From: Streptomyces sp. LHD-70
GTDB lineage: Bacteria > Actinomycetota > Actinomycetes > Streptomycetales > Streptomycetaceae
Length of the DNA: 64,000 nucleotides
NCBI RefSeq assembly: GCF_031157275.1
Contig: NZ_JAVIFW010000001.1
Span: forward strand, 496,001-560,000
Reading direction: 5' to 3'
Below the pieces are notes generated by a model, which did not search any database, was not told where the DNA came from, and saw only the letters and a program-made list of their open reading frames with translations. Positions 7,101-15,722 of this stretch are shown in pieces. The position numbers were made by a program, and so were the translations under genes. The first letter of the stretch is position 1, and the number at the start of each line of letters is the position of its first letter.

Positions 7101-8153
7101 ATGTCCCTACGCCGCCGCGGCACCGCAGCCGTCGCCCTCGCCGTCGCCGCCTCGCTCTCCCTGGCCTCCTGTTCCGGCGGGGACGCCGGTTCCGGTGCCG
7201 ACGGAGGCAGCGGCAAGAAGAACGGCGGCGGCAGCAAGTCCGTGGCCCAGGGCGGCGAGGACTTCGCCGAGGCCGCCGAGGCGACCGCGAAGATGGGCAC
7301 CGAGGCGAAGCCCGGCGCGTTCCCGCGCACCATCGAGCACGCCATGGGCAGCACCGAGCTGAAGGCCAAGCCGAAGCGGGTCGTCGTCCTGGACGTCGGC
7401 GAGCTGGACAACGTCGTCTCGCTCGGCGTGCAGCCCGTCGGGTACGCGCCGACCGAGGGCGACGACGGCATCCCCGGCTACCTCGCGAAGGACGCGGGCA
7501 AGCCGAAGAGCGTCGGCACCATCAACGCCCTCAACCTGGAGGCGATCGCCGCGCTCAAGCCCGACCTGATCCTCGGCAGCGAGCTGCGCGCCGCGAAGAT
7601 GTACCCGCAGCTCTCCAAGATCGCCCCGACCGTGTTCTCCATCCGCCCGGGCTTCACCTGGAAGGAGAACTACCTCCTCAACGCCGCCGCCCTCGACGAG
7701 CAGGCCGAGGCGAAGGACAAGCTGTCCGCGTACGAGAAGAAGGCCGAGCAGCTCGGCGCCGCCATCGACGAGGGCGGCGAGAAGCCCTCCGTCACGATGC
7801 TGCGCTACCTGCCGGGCATGATCCGCCTCTACGCGAAGGCCTCGTTCATCGGCACGATCCTCGACGACGTCGGCGTCGAGCGCCCGAAGAACCAGCAGGT
7901 CAACGACCTCGCCGCCGAGATCAGCCCGGAGAAGATCGACGAGGCCGACGCCGACTGGATCTTCACCGGCGTCTACGGCGACGCCAAGAAGACCGACCGC
8001 TCCCAGGCCGAGGCCAACCCGCTCTGGAAGAAGCTCGGCGCGGTCGAGCAGGGCCGGGCGAAGAACGTCCCGGACGAGACCTGGTACCTGGGCCTCGGCG
8101 TGACGGCCGCGGACGAGGTCCTGGACGACCTGGACGGGTACCTGGCCCGCTGA
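7101..8153 (+). CDS. Iron-siderophore ABC transporter binding lipoprotein
   Basis: A 350-aa extracytoplasmic solute-binding protein of the FepB/FecB (BtuF-like) class. The N-terminus has a twin-Arg/hydrophobic signal and the lipobox LASC with the lipidated Cys24, followed by a Gly/Ser-rich linker. The mature part contains the family's RVVVLDVGELDNVVSLGV strand near residue 92 and a long inter-lobe helix around residues 195-220. A CTGGAG ribosome site and an iron box precede it. No permease or ATPase gene is adjacent, so it must use a transporter encoded elsewhere. It binds a ferric siderophore, perhaps a hydroxamate, but the ligand is not deducible. Confidence 0.9.
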   Translation: MSLRRRGTAAVALAVAASLSLASCSGGDAGSGADGGSGKKNGGGSKSVAQGGEDFAEAAEATAKMGTEAKPGAFPRTIEHAMGSTELKAKPKRVVVLDVGELDNVVSLGVQPVGYAPTEGDDGIPGYLAKDAGKPKSVGTINALNLEAIAALKPDLILGSELRAAKMYPQLSKIAPTVFSIRPGFTWKENYLLNAAALDEQAEAKDKLSAYEKKAEQLGAAIDEGGEKPSVTMLRYLPGMIRLYAKASFIGTILDDVGVERPKNQQVNDLAAEISPEKIDEADADWIFTGVYGDAKKTDRSQAEANPLWKKLGAVEQGRAKNVPDETWYLGLGVTAADEVLDDLDGYLAR

Positions 8154-8246
8154 CTCCGAGAGCCGCGCTTTCCGCCCCGAGCGCGGTGCGGACCGTTGTC
8201 CACAGGCGCTGATCGGCAGGGGCACGGGGAAGGTAGCCTTTTCCCC

Positions 8247-9110
8247 GTGCCCCGTCTCTCCGAAGTAACCGCCGCCCTGGACGCCCTGTGGCCCCCCGAG
8301 CGGGCCGAGCAGTGGGACGCCGTCGGCACCGTCTGCGGGGACCCGCAGGCCGAGGTCACGCGCGTGCTCTTCGCCGTCGACCCGGTGCAGGAGATCGTCG
8401 ACGAAGCGGTCCGCCTGGACGCCGACCTCCTGGTCACCCACCACCCGCTCTACCTGCGCGGTACGACGACGGTCGCCCGCTCGCACTTCAAGGGCCGGGC
8501 CGTGCACGACCTGATCAAGAACGACGTGGCACTGCACGTCGCGCACACCAACGCCGACACCGCCGACCCGGGAGTCTCCGACGCCCTCGCCGGCGCCCTC
8601 GACCTCCGCGTCGTCCGCCCGCTCGTCCCCGACGCCACCGACCCTTCGGGCCGCCGCGGCCTCGGCCGGATCTGCGAGCTCGACCACCCGCTCACCGCGC
8701 GGGAGTTCGCGGACCGCGCGGCCAAGCGGCTGCCCGGCACCGCGCAGGGCATCCGCGCGGCGGGCGACCCGGACGCCGTGATCCGTACGGTCGCGGTGAG
8801 CGGCGGCTCCGGCGACAGCCTCTTCGACGCGGTCCGCGCGGCCGGCGTGGACGGCTTCCTCACCGCCGACCTGCGCCACCACCCCGCCTCCGAGGCCACC
8901 CAGCAGACACCGCTCGCGCTGTTCGACGCCGCCCACTGGGCCACCGAGTGGCCCTGGTGCGAGCAGGCCGCCGCCCAGCTCGACGAGATCTCCGACCGCA
9001 ACGGATGGGGCCTGCGGGTCCACGTCTCGCGTACGGTCACCGACCCCTGGACCGCCCACGCGGCGTCGTCCGTCTCCGCACCCACCGACTCAACTGGAGC
9101 CCCCAACTGA
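8247..9110 (+). CDS. Nif3-like dinuclear metal center protein
   Basis: A 287-aa member of the NIF3/YbgI (DUF34) family, which forms toroidal hexamers with two metal ions per subunit; its cellular role is unsettled. Metal ligands are seen in LLVTHHPLY near residue 65 and in HVAHTNAD near residue 98, plus a C-terminal HHPASEATQ block. The GTG at 8247 is chosen: TAGCCT sits 7 nt upstream as a -10 box with no ribosome site, so the mRNA is probably leaderless. The stop overlaps the probable CTG start of the next gene. The nif3/zinc-ribbon/RNase H order is conserved in actinobacteria. Confidence 0.88.
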   Translation: MPRLSEVTAALDALWPPERAEQWDAVGTVCGDPQAEVTRVLFAVDPVQEIVDEAVRLDADLLVTHHPLYLRGTTTVARSHFKGRAVHDLIKNDVALHVAHTNADTADPGVSDALAGALDLRVVRPLVPDATDPSGRRGLGRICELDHPLTAREFADRAAKRLPGTAQGIRAAGDPDAVIRTVAVSGGSGDSLFDAVRAAGVDGFLTADLRHHPASEATQQTPLALFDAAHWATEWPWCEQAAAQLDEISDRNGWGLRVHVSRTVTDPWTAHAASSVSAPTDSTGAPN

Positions 9111-9850
9111 ACGCCGCGCCCGCCGACCAGATCCGCCTCCTCGACGTCCAGGCGCTCGACGTACGCCTGCAGCAGCTCGCGCACAAGCGCAAGGCGCTGC
9201 CCGAGCACGCCGAGATCGAGTCGCTCACCAAGGACCTCACGCAGGTCAAGGACCTGCTGGTCGCCGCGCAGACCGAGGAGAGCGACTGCGCCCGCGAGCA
9301 GACCAAGGCCGAGCAGGACGTGGACCAGGTGCGCCAGCGCGCCGTCCGTGACCAGCAGCGCCTGGACTCCGGCGCGGTCAGCAGCCCCAAGGACCTGGAG
9401 AACCTGCAGCGCGAGATCACCTCGCTCGCCAAGCGCCAGGGCGACCTCGAGGACGTCGTCCTGGAGGTCATGGAGCGCCGCGAGTCCGCGCAGGAGCGGG
9501 TCGGCGAGCTGACCGAGCGCGCCGAGTCCGTCCAGGCGAAGCTCGACGACGCCACGGCCCGCCGCGACGCCGCCTTCAAGGAGATCGACGGCGAGGCCGC
9601 CACGGTCACCAAAGAGCGCGAGGTCGTCTCCGGTTCGGTCCCGGCCGACCTGCTGAAGCTCTACGACAAGCTGCGCGAGAAGGAGGGCGGCGTCGGCGCG
9701 GCCCGCCTCTTCCAGCGCCGCTGCGAGGGCTGCCGCCTGGAGCTCAACATCACCGAGCTGAACGAGGTCCGTGCCGCCGCCCCGGACGCGGTCGTGCGCT
9801 GCGAGAACTGCCGCCGCATCCTGGTCCGTACGTCGGAGTCCGGGCTGTAG
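9107..9850 (+). CDS. Coiled-coil zinc-ribbon protein (CT398-like), probable CTG start
   Basis: A 247-aa protein with a long antiparallel coiled coil (about residues 15-185, heptads rich in Glu, Lys, Gln and Arg) and a C-terminal C4 zinc ribbon with CEGC near 206 and CENC near 231. The family is widespread and its function is unknown, though a nucleic-acid or helicase-adaptor role has been proposed. No ATG, GTG or TTG exists in frame between the preceding gene's end and the conserved NAAPADQIRLLDVQ block, so the likely start is the CTG at 9107-9109, which overlaps the nif3 TGA as CTGA. CTGGAG lies 8 nt upstream. Confidence 0.85.
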   Translation: MNAAPADQIRLLDVQALDVRLQQLAHKRKALPEHAEIESLTKDLTQVKDLLVAAQTEESDCAREQTKAEQDVDQVRQRAVRDQQRLDSGAVSSPKDLENLQREITSLAKRQGDLEDVVLEVMERRESAQERVGELTERAESVQAKLDDATARRDAAFKEIDGEAATVTKEREVVSGSVPADLLKLYDKLREKEGGVGAARLFQRRCEGCRLELNITELNEVRAAAPDAVVRCENCRRILVRTSESGL

Positions 9851-9853
9851 TCC

Positions 9854-11098
9854 ATGCGCTTTGTGGTCGAGGCCGACGGCGGGTCCCGGGGCAACCCGGG
9901 CCCCGCGGGCTACGGCGCGGTCGTCCTGGACGCGGCCACCGGTGAAGTCCTCGCGGAGCGGGCCGAGTTCATCGGGGTGGCGACGAACAACGTCGCGGAG
10001 TACAAGGGCCTGGTGGCCGGTCTGAAGGCCGCCCGCGAACTCGACCCGGAGGCCTCGGTCGCGGTCCGGATGGACTCCAAGCTGGTCGTCGAGCAGATGT
10101 CGGGCCGCTGGAAGATCAAGCACCCGGCCATGCGCCCGCTCGCCGCCGAGGCCCGCGGAATCTTCCCGCCGGGGACGGTCACGTACGAGTGGATCCCGCG
10201 CGCGGAGAACAAGCACGCGGACCGGCTCGCCAACGAGGCGATGGACGCGGGCAAGCGCGGGGAACAGTGGAGTGCGGCCGACTCCACGGCCGAGCTGGAC
10301 GCGCAGGACGCCCGCGCGGCACGCAACGCGGCAGCGGCCCCTGTCAGCGAGGGCCCGCCCGGCGACGCGTCGGCGGGAGCAGCCAAGGCGCGGGCGGCGC
10401 TTGCCGGTTCGCGTTCTGCGGCAGCCGCTGTCGCGCCTCAGGCCCCGCCGGTCGCGCTGTCCGCACCCGACCTCGGCCCGCCCGCCACGCTCGTGCTCCT
10501 TCGGCACGGCGAGACCGCGTTGACGCCCGAGAAGCGGTTCTCCGGAAGCGGCGGCGGTGACCCGGTGCTCTCGGCCGCCGGACGCGAGCAGGCCGAGCGG
10601 ACCGCCGCCGCGCTGGCCGCGCGCGGCACGATCCAGGAGATCGTCAGCTCACCGCTGCGCCGCTGCCGTGAGACCGCGGAGACGGTCGCGGCCCGCCTCG
10701 GCCTGGCCGTGACGGTCGAACAGGGCCTCAGGGAAACGGACTTCGGGGCCTGGGAGGGCCTGACGTTCGCCGAGGCACGCGAGCGCTACCCGGACGAGCT
10801 CGACGCCTGGCTCTCCTCGCAGGACGCGGCTCCGCCGGGCGGCGAGTCCTTCGCCGAGGTCACGGCGCGGGTCGAGGAGGCGCGGGACCGCCTGGTCGCG
10901 CGGTACGCGGGGCGTACGGTCCTCCTTGTCACGCACGTCACTCCGGTCAAGACGCTGGTGCGGCTCGCGCTCGGGGCGCCGCCCGAGGCGCTGTTCCGGA
11001 TGGAGCTCTCGGCGGCCTCGCTCTCGGCCATCGCGTACTACGCGGACGGGAACGCCTCGCTGCGGCTCCTCAACGAGACGTCCCACCTGCGCTACTGA
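9854..11098 (+). CDS. Bifunctional RNase HI / CobC-type phosphatase
   Basis: A 414-aa fusion. Residues 1-135 are RNase HI, with the DGGSRGNPG strand (Asp8), a Glu in NVAEYKG, Asp in RMDSKLV and Asp in KHADRLANEAM as the metal-binding carboxylates; it cleaves RNA in RNA-DNA hybrids. After an Ala-rich linker (about 140-210), residues 213-414 are a histidine phosphatase with LLRHGET, where the His is phosphorylated, and THVTPVK near the end. The fused mycobacterial homologue Rv2228c has RNase H and acid phosphatase activity with CobC-like function. It starts 3 bp after the zinc-ribbon stop and is therefore cotranscribed. Confidence 0.93.
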   Translation: MRFVVEADGGSRGNPGPAGYGAVVLDAATGEVLAERAEFIGVATNNVAEYKGLVAGLKAARELDPEASVAVRMDSKLVVEQMSGRWKIKHPAMRPLAAEARGIFPPGTVTYEWIPRAENKHADRLANEAMDAGKRGEQWSAADSTAELDAQDARAARNAAAAPVSEGPPGDASAGAAKARAALAGSRSAAAAVAPQAPPVALSAPDLGPPATLVLLRHGETALTPEKRFSGSGGGDPVLSAAGREQAERTAAALAARGTIQEIVSSPLRRCRETAETVAARLGLAVTVEQGLRETDFGAWEGLTFAEARERYPDELDAWLSSQDAAPPGGESFAEVTARVEEARDRLVARYAGRTVLLVTHVTPVKTLVRLALGAPPEALFRMELSAASLSAIAYYADGNASLRLLNETSHLRY

Positions 11099-11112
11099 TC
11101 GGGCGGTCAGGC

Positions 11113-11196
11113 TGCGTTCCTGCCGCAGTACGGTCAGGCCGCCTGTCCTGCCGCAGTACGGTCAGGCCGCGTGTCCTGCCGCAGTGCGGTCAGACC
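11113..11196. repeat. 28-bp tandem repeat, three units
   Basis: Three units of the type TGTCCTGCCGCAGTACGG plus TCAGGCC run from 11113, 11141 and 11169. The last unit enters the 3' end of the eda gene and supplies its stop codon. The array fills the space between the convergent rnhA-cobC fusion and eda. Confidence 0.88.
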
Positions 11197-11816
11197 TTCC
11201 GTACCGCCGCTGCCTCGCGGGCGAGACCCTCGATACGCGACCAGTCCTTCGCGGCGACCGCGTCACCGGGAAGCATCCAACTGCCGCCCACGCAGCCGAC
11301 GTTCTTCAGCGCGAGGTACGAGGGTGCCAAGGCGGGCGTGATGCCGCCGGTCGGGCAGAAGCGGGCCTGGGGGAGCGGGCCCGCGAGGGACTTGAGGTAG
11401 GCGGTGCCGCCGGCGGCCTCGGCCGGGAAGAACTTCATCTCGGCGACGCCGCGTTCGAGCAGCGCCACGACCTCCGACGTCGTCGAGACGCCGGGCAGGA
11501 ACGGCACGCCGGACGCCTTCATCGCGTCGAGCAGCGCGTCCGTCCAGCCGGGGCTGACCAGGAACTGCGCGCCCGCGGCCACCGAGTCCCGGACGTTCTC
11601 GGGGGAGATCACGGTGCCCGCGCCGACCACCGCGTCCGGCACCTCGGCCGCGATCGCGCGGATGGCGTCGAGGGCGGCGGGGGTCCGCAGCGTCACCTCG
11701 ATCGCGGGCAGGCCGCCCGCCACCAGGGCCCGGGCGAGCGGCACCGCGTCCGCGGCGTCCTCCACGACGACGACGGGGACGACGGGGGCGAGGTCAAGGA
11801 CAGAGCGCGAAGTCAT
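11190..11816 (-). CDS. eda: KDPG/KHG aldolase
   Basis: A 208-aa bifunctional 4-hydroxy-2-oxoglutarate/2-dehydro-3-deoxy-6-phosphogluconate aldolase. It has the class I TIM-barrel motifs: Glu in AIEVTLRT, the Schiff-base Lys in AEMKFFPAE and the phosphate loop FCPTGGITP. It cleaves KDPG to pyruvate and glyceraldehyde 3-phosphate. The ATG at 11816 (MTSRSVLDLA) is preferred over an ATG at 11858, which lies inside a large inverted repeat. It stands alone, without edd, so the role may be in uronate or hydroxyproline-type catabolism. The C-terminal codons overlap a tandem repeat. Confidence 0.92.
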   Translation of the reverse strand: MTSRSVLDLAPVVPVVVVEDAADAVPLARALVAGGLPAIEVTLRTPAALDAIRAIAAEVPDAVVGAGTVISPENVRDSVAAGAQFLVSPGWTDALLDAMKASGVPFLPGVSTTSEVVALLERGVAEMKFFPAEAAGGTAYLKSLAGPLPQARFCPTGGITPALAPSYLALKNVGCVGGSWMLPGDAVAAKDWSRIEGLAREAAAVRKV

Positions 11817-11838
11817 GGCACCATCCTGCCCGGCGTAT

Positions 11839-11870
11839 GCAGCATGCGCAAAGCCCATTGCGCATGCTGC
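11839..11870. promoter_or_regulatory. 13-bp perfect inverted repeat upstream of eda
   Basis: Arms GCAGCATGCGCAA (11839-11851) and TTGCGCATGCTGC (11858-11870) are separated by 6 bp. It lies 22 bp upstream of the eda start and 18 bp past the yaaA stop. The AT content and symmetry look like an operator for a dimeric regulator (for example GntR or IclR type), but it could also act as a terminator for yaaA. Confidence 0.6.
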
Positions 11871-11888
11871 AACAGCGTCGCGTACGGC

Positions 11889-12689
11889 TCAGTGGATCTC
11901 CGTCACGACCACATCGATCTGCCAGGCCTTCCCCGCCTTCGCGGGCGCCTCCGTCTCCACCGCGTACCCGAGCCCGCGCAGCGTCTCGACGAGCTCCGCC
12001 GGTGTCGCGGGCGCCGCGCCCGCCTGCAGCAGATCGCGCACGATGCGGCCCTTGGTCGCCTTGTTGAAGTGGCTCACCACGGAGCGCTTCTCCACGCCGT
12101 CGACCAGCTGCGAGTGCAGCACCCGCACCGTCGCGGTCCGGCCCGCCAGCTCGCCCTTCGGCTTCCAGGCGGACGCGTACGCGGACGAGCGCAGGTCGAG
12201 CACGAGCCCCTGCCGGGCGGCCTCCGGAAGCACCTCGGCCATGACCCCGCGCCAGTACGCGTTCAGGGCGCCGAGCCCCGGCAGCTTCACGCCCATCGAG
12301 CAGCGGTACGACGGGATCCTGTCGGTGACCCGGACCGCGCCCCAGAGCCCCGAGAACACGAGCAGCGACTTCGCGGCCCGCCGCTTCGCCGCCGCGTCCA
12401 GGGAGGCGAGGCCGAGCGCGTCGTACAGGACGCCGGTGTAGATCTCCCCGGCCGGACGCGCCCCGGCCGTGCGCAGCTCCGCGTTCTTCGCGACCTCGCC
12501 GCGCAGCCCCTCGCTCAGACCGAGCACCTCGCGCGCCTTCTCCTCGTCGGCCGCGCACAGCTCCACCAGCTCGTCGAGCACCGTCCGCCGCGCCTCGTTC
12601 AGGCCCGGCAGGGACAGCCCCTCGGCCTTCAGCGGCGCACCCCTCCCGGAGGCGGCCTTTCCCTCGGACGGAGGCAAGAGCACGAGCAC
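11889..12689 (-). CDS. yaaA: Peroxide-stress protein YaaA family (DUF328)
   Basis: A 266-aa cytoplasmic protein starting MLVLLPPSEGK, the family hallmark. Other conserved blocks are GVLYDALG near residue 80, FSGLWGAVRVTDRIPSYR near 110 and RSSAY near 160. E. coli YaaA lowers free iron during peroxide stress and binds DNA; the biochemical activity is not settled. The GTG start at 12689 is supported by AAGGAG 8 nt upstream. The C-terminus is followed by the inverted repeat in front of eda. Confidence 0.9.
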   Translation of the reverse strand: MLVLLPPSEGKAASGRGAPLKAEGLSLPGLNEARRTVLDELVELCAADEEKAREVLGLSEGLRGEVAKNAELRTAGARPAGEIYTGVLYDALGLASLDAAAKRRAAKSLLVFSGLWGAVRVTDRIPSYRCSMGVKLPGLGALNAYWRGVMAEVLPEAARQGLVLDLRSSAYASAWKPKGELAGRTATVRVLHSQLVDGVEKRSVVSHFNKATKGRIVRDLLQAGAAPATPAELVETLRGLGYAVETEAPAKAGKAWQIDVVVTEIH

Positions 12690-12863
12690 GACGGGTTCTC
12701 CTTCTGCGGCGGTACGAGGCGGGGGTGCGGCCCCCGAGGCGCGGGGGTGTGGCCCCCGAGGCAGCGTAACGGCCGGAGGCGACCGGCCAGGACCGCGTCC
12801 AGGGCGAGGGGCCGGGAAAGCCCAGAACGGGAGGAAACGTACGGAACGAAATACGCTCACCCC

Positions 12864-14309
12864 ATGCCCCGCCGCCACCTGCACGTGCCCCCCACCGCGG
12901 AGGCGACCCCGCTGCGCGCCGCCCTGCGCGAGCTGCGCGCGAGCCTCGACGTGCCGCAGGAGTTCCCGCCCGAGGTCATCGCCGAGGCGGAGGCCGCCGC
13001 ACGCGAGCCCCGGCTGCCCGAGGCCGACGCCACGGACCTCCCGTTCTTCACGATCGACCCGCCCACGTCGACCGACCTCGACCAGGCCATGCACCTCTCC
13101 CGCAGGGACGGCGGCGGCTACCGCGTGCGGTACGCCATCGCCGACGTGGCCGCCTTCGTCACCCCCGGCGGCGCCCTCGACCGCGAGGCGCACACCCGCG
13201 CGGTCACCCTGTACTTCCCCGACGAGAAGGTGCCCCTGCACCCGCCGCTGCTGTCCGAGGGCGCCGCCAGCCTGCTCCCCGACCAGGACGTGCCCGCCCT
13301 GCTCTGGACCATCGACCTGGACGCGGACGGGCACCGCACCGCCGTCGACGTGCACCGCGCCCTCGTCCGCAGCCGCGCCAAGCTCGACTACGAGGGCGTC
13401 CAGAAGGCCATCGACACCGGCACCGCCGAGGAACCCCTCGCCCTCCTCCGCGACATCGGGCTGCTGCGCGAGCAGCGCGAGGTGGCGCGCGGCGGGATCT
13501 CCCTGAACGTCCCCGAGCAGGAGATCGTCGAACGCGACAACCACTACGCCCTCGCCTACCGCGCGCCCCGCCCCGCCGACGCCTGGAACGCCCAGATCTC
13601 CCTGCTCACCGGCATCGCCGCCGCCGACCTGATGATCGAGCACGGCACCGGCATCCTGCGCACCCTCCCGGCCGCCCCCGACGGCGCGGTGGGCCGCCTG
13701 CGCCGCGCGGCGAAGGCCCTGCACGTGGACTGGCCGCACCACGTCCCGTACGCCGATCTCCTCCGCGCCCTCGACCCGCGCGAGCCCAACCACGCGGCGT
13801 TCCTGCAGGAGTGCACGACGCTCCTGCGCGGCGCCGGCTACACCGAGTTCACCGGCGGCGAGCTGCCCGAGCCGCGCGTCCACTCCGCCGTGGCCGCCGC
13901 GTACACGCACTGCACGGCCCCACTGCGGCGACTGGTCGACCGGTACGCCGGGGAGATCTGCCTCGCCGCCGTCGCGAACGAGCAGCCCCCGCAGTGGGTG
14001 CTCGACGCCCTGCCCGAGCTGCCGAAGGAGATGGCCGACGGCACCCGGCGGGCCAACACCGTGGAGCGCGAGTGCATCGACATCGTCGAGGCCGCGCTGC
14101 TCCGGGACCGGGTCGGCGAGACCTTCGACGCGATCGTGATCGACGTCAAGGAACAGGAACCGGCCGTCGGCACCGTGCACTTGGAGGACCCGGCGGTCGT
14201 CGCCCGTATCGAGGGCGGCACCACCGACCTCCCCCTCGGCGAACGCCTCCGCGTCCGCCTCACGCAGGCCGACCCGGGTGCGGCGAAGGTGCAGTTCGCT
14301 CCGGCGTGA
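12864..14309 (+). CDS. RNB-domain 3'-5' exoribonuclease (RNase II/R family)
   Basis: A 481-aa single-subunit exonuclease. The RNB catalytic motif is FFTIDPPTSTDLDQAMHL near residues 59-76, with the Asp residues that bind Mg2+. RNYTYCTAP-like conserved text appears as AYTHCTAPLRRLVDRY near 350. It is shorter than RNase R (about 800 aa) and lacks N-terminal cold-shock domains, which is typical of the short actinobacterial RNB proteins. TACGCT lies 6 nt before the ATG with no ribosome site, so it is probably leaderless. Its last 50 bp overlap the end of the convergent membrane-protein gene. Confidence 0.9.
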   Translation: MPRRHLHVPPTAEATPLRAALRELRASLDVPQEFPPEVIAEAEAAAREPRLPEADATDLPFFTIDPPTSTDLDQAMHLSRRDGGGYRVRYAIADVAAFVTPGGALDREAHTRAVTLYFPDEKVPLHPPLLSEGAASLLPDQDVPALLWTIDLDADGHRTAVDVHRALVRSRAKLDYEGVQKAIDTGTAEEPLALLRDIGLLREQREVARGGISLNVPEQEIVERDNHYALAYRAPRPADAWNAQISLLTGIAAADLMIEHGTGILRTLPAAPDGAVGRLRRAAKALHVDWPHHVPYADLLRALDPREPNHAAFLQECTTLLRGAGYTEFTGGELPEPRVHSAVAAAYTHCTAPLRRLVDRYAGEICLAAVANEQPPQWVLDALPELPKEMADGTRRANTVERECIDIVEAALLRDRVGETFDAIVIDVKEQEPAVGTVHLEDPAVVARIEGGTTDLPLGERLRVRLTQADPGAAKVQFAPA

Positions 14310-14925
14310 CGCCTGTCCGCGGGGCCGTCCTCAGGGCCGCGACGAGTCCCTGCGGATCGTCCGCGTGGAACCGCACCGCCGTCGTCACCTCCACCCGCCG
14401 CCCCAGCGGCCGTACGAACGCCACGGGCGCCGCGAGCTCCACGGTCACCGTCGTCTGCGAGCCGACCAGGAGGTCGAGGCTGCCGTCCGGGTGCTCCTGG
14501 ATCCGCTTGCCGGTGGGGTAGCGCCGCTCCACCCGGGCGCGCGCGACCGCCGCGGCCGGGATGCGCAGGTCGAGCAGATGCCCGTACCGGATGCGCAGCG
14601 AACCGTCCGCGCCCACCACATGGGGGCGGACCACACAGGCGGCGTGCAGGGCGAGCACCTGGAGCACGGTGTAGACGTCGAGGAACAGCACGGCCGCGTG
14701 CACCGCGGGCCACGGGATCAGCACCGCGAGCGCGACCGTCTCAAGGACCGCCACGAACAGCAGCCCGAACAGCATCGCCGTCTGCGGCCCCGTGTACGAC
14801 ACCGGCCGCGCCCCCTCGCCAACCCCGTGCCGCCGCCGCACCACCCACAGCAACAGGCTGTGCATCCCGTGCAGTTCGAGCACGGTCAGCCGTCGCACGA
14901 CGCGTACGGCCTGCGCCGTGTTCAT
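14260..14925 (-). CDS. Membrane protein of unknown function, coupled to MerR gene
   Basis: A 221-aa protein with two hydrophobic segments (about residues 50-70 and 75-95) and a soluble C-terminal half of mixed strands carrying basic charges. No family recognised; the C-terminal part (RIRYGHLLDLRIPAAAVARA) resembles PH-like domains of bacterial membrane proteins. Its ATG overlaps the stop of the MerR gene as ATGA, so translation is coupled. The final 50 bp lie on top of the RNB gene's 3' end in antisense. It may be the target of the coupled regulator or a sensor for it. Confidence 0.75.
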   Translation of the reverse strand: MNTAQAVRVVRRLTVLELHGMHSLLLWVVRRRHGVGEGARPVSYTGPQTAMLFGLLFVAVLETVALAVLIPWPAVHAAVLFLDVYTVLQVLALHAACVVRPHVVGADGSLRIRYGHLLDLRIPAAAVARARVERRYPTGKRIQEHPDGSLDLLVGSQTTVTVELAAPVAFVRPLGRRVEVTTAVRFHADDPQGLVAALRTAPRTGVTPERTAPSPHPGRPA

Positions 14926-15716
14926 GGCCGCCCACCCCCTCCCGCACGCCGCGCGCGCTCCGCGAGCCCCGCGATCATGCGCCGTACGACCTCCGCCTGC
15001 GCCGCCGGGAAGTCCGCGAGGAACGCCTCCCCGAAGCCGCCGCCGAGCGACTGCCCGGCGTCCTCCTGAGGGATCAACCGCAGCACGGCCTCAGGCATCG
15101 CGGCCACGAGTTCGTCGCCGAGCGGCGCGATCCGCGGATCGTCTGCCGCGGCCTCCGCCAGCTCGTCCAACCGCCCGTACAGCTCCTCCACCCGGCCCAC
15201 GAACTCCGGGTCGTCGGCCAGTGGCCGCAGCGCCGCGACCAGCTCGCCGCTGCCCTCGGGCCCGCCGAGCGAGTCGAACAGGGCCAGGTGCTCTCGGTCC
15301 TTCGCGGCGATCGCCGAGTCGGTCGGCCCGAGCGCGGCGAACAGCCGGGCGAGGTCCGGCGAGACGGGCCCCTCCGGCGGCAGCTCCCCGGCCCGCGCCT
15401 GCTCAAGAAGTGCGGCGAGCCGCTCCCGCCGCTCCCGGATCGCATCCTCCTGCCGCGCCAGATCCCCGTCCAACTCCTCCAGAACCTCTACGAGTTCACG
15501 CCCGGCGTCGTCCGCGAGCACGTCCTTGACCTCGGCGAGCCCGAGCCCGAGCTCGGTGAGCCGCCGGATCCGGGCGAGCTCCACGGCATGCCGCAGCCCG
15601 TACTCCCGATACCCGTTGGCCCGCCGCTCCGGCTCCGGCAGCAGCCCCTGCTGGTGATAGTGGCGCACGGCCCGCGTGGTGACCCCGGCGAGCGCGGCGA
15701 TCTCTCCGATCCGCAT
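14922..15716 (-). CDS. MerR-family transcriptional regulator
   Basis: A 264-aa regulator. Residues 1-70 form the MerR winged helix (MRIGEIAALAGVTTRAVRHY...) with the RRxNGYReY wing. A long dimerisation helix follows (residues 75-115) and then a C-terminal helical effector domain of about 140 residues without cysteines, so metal sensing is unlikely; TipA- or BmrR-like ligand sensing is plausible. The promoter has a 19-bp spacer, as expected for MerR autoregulation. The -10 box is 6 nt from the ATG, so the mRNA is leaderless. The downstream membrane protein gene overlaps by 4 bp. Confidence 0.9.
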   Translation of the reverse strand: MRIGEIAALAGVTTRAVRHYHQQGLLPEPERRANGYREYGLRHAVELARIRRLTELGLGLAEVKDVLADDAGRELVEVLEELDGDLARQEDAIRERRERLAALLEQARAGELPPEGPVSPDLARLFAALGPTDSAIAAKDREHLALFDSLGGPEGSGELVAALRPLADDPEFVGRVEELYGRLDELAEAAADDPRIAPLGDELVAAMPEAVLRLIPQEDAGQSLGGGFGEAFLADFPAAQAEVVRRMIAGLAERARRAGGGGRP

Positions 15717-15722
15717 GAGGCC

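Noticed and set aside
11816..11858. Upstream ATG for eda adding 14 residues
   Set aside because: The added segment is encoded by the inverted repeat and lies before the conserved start of the family.
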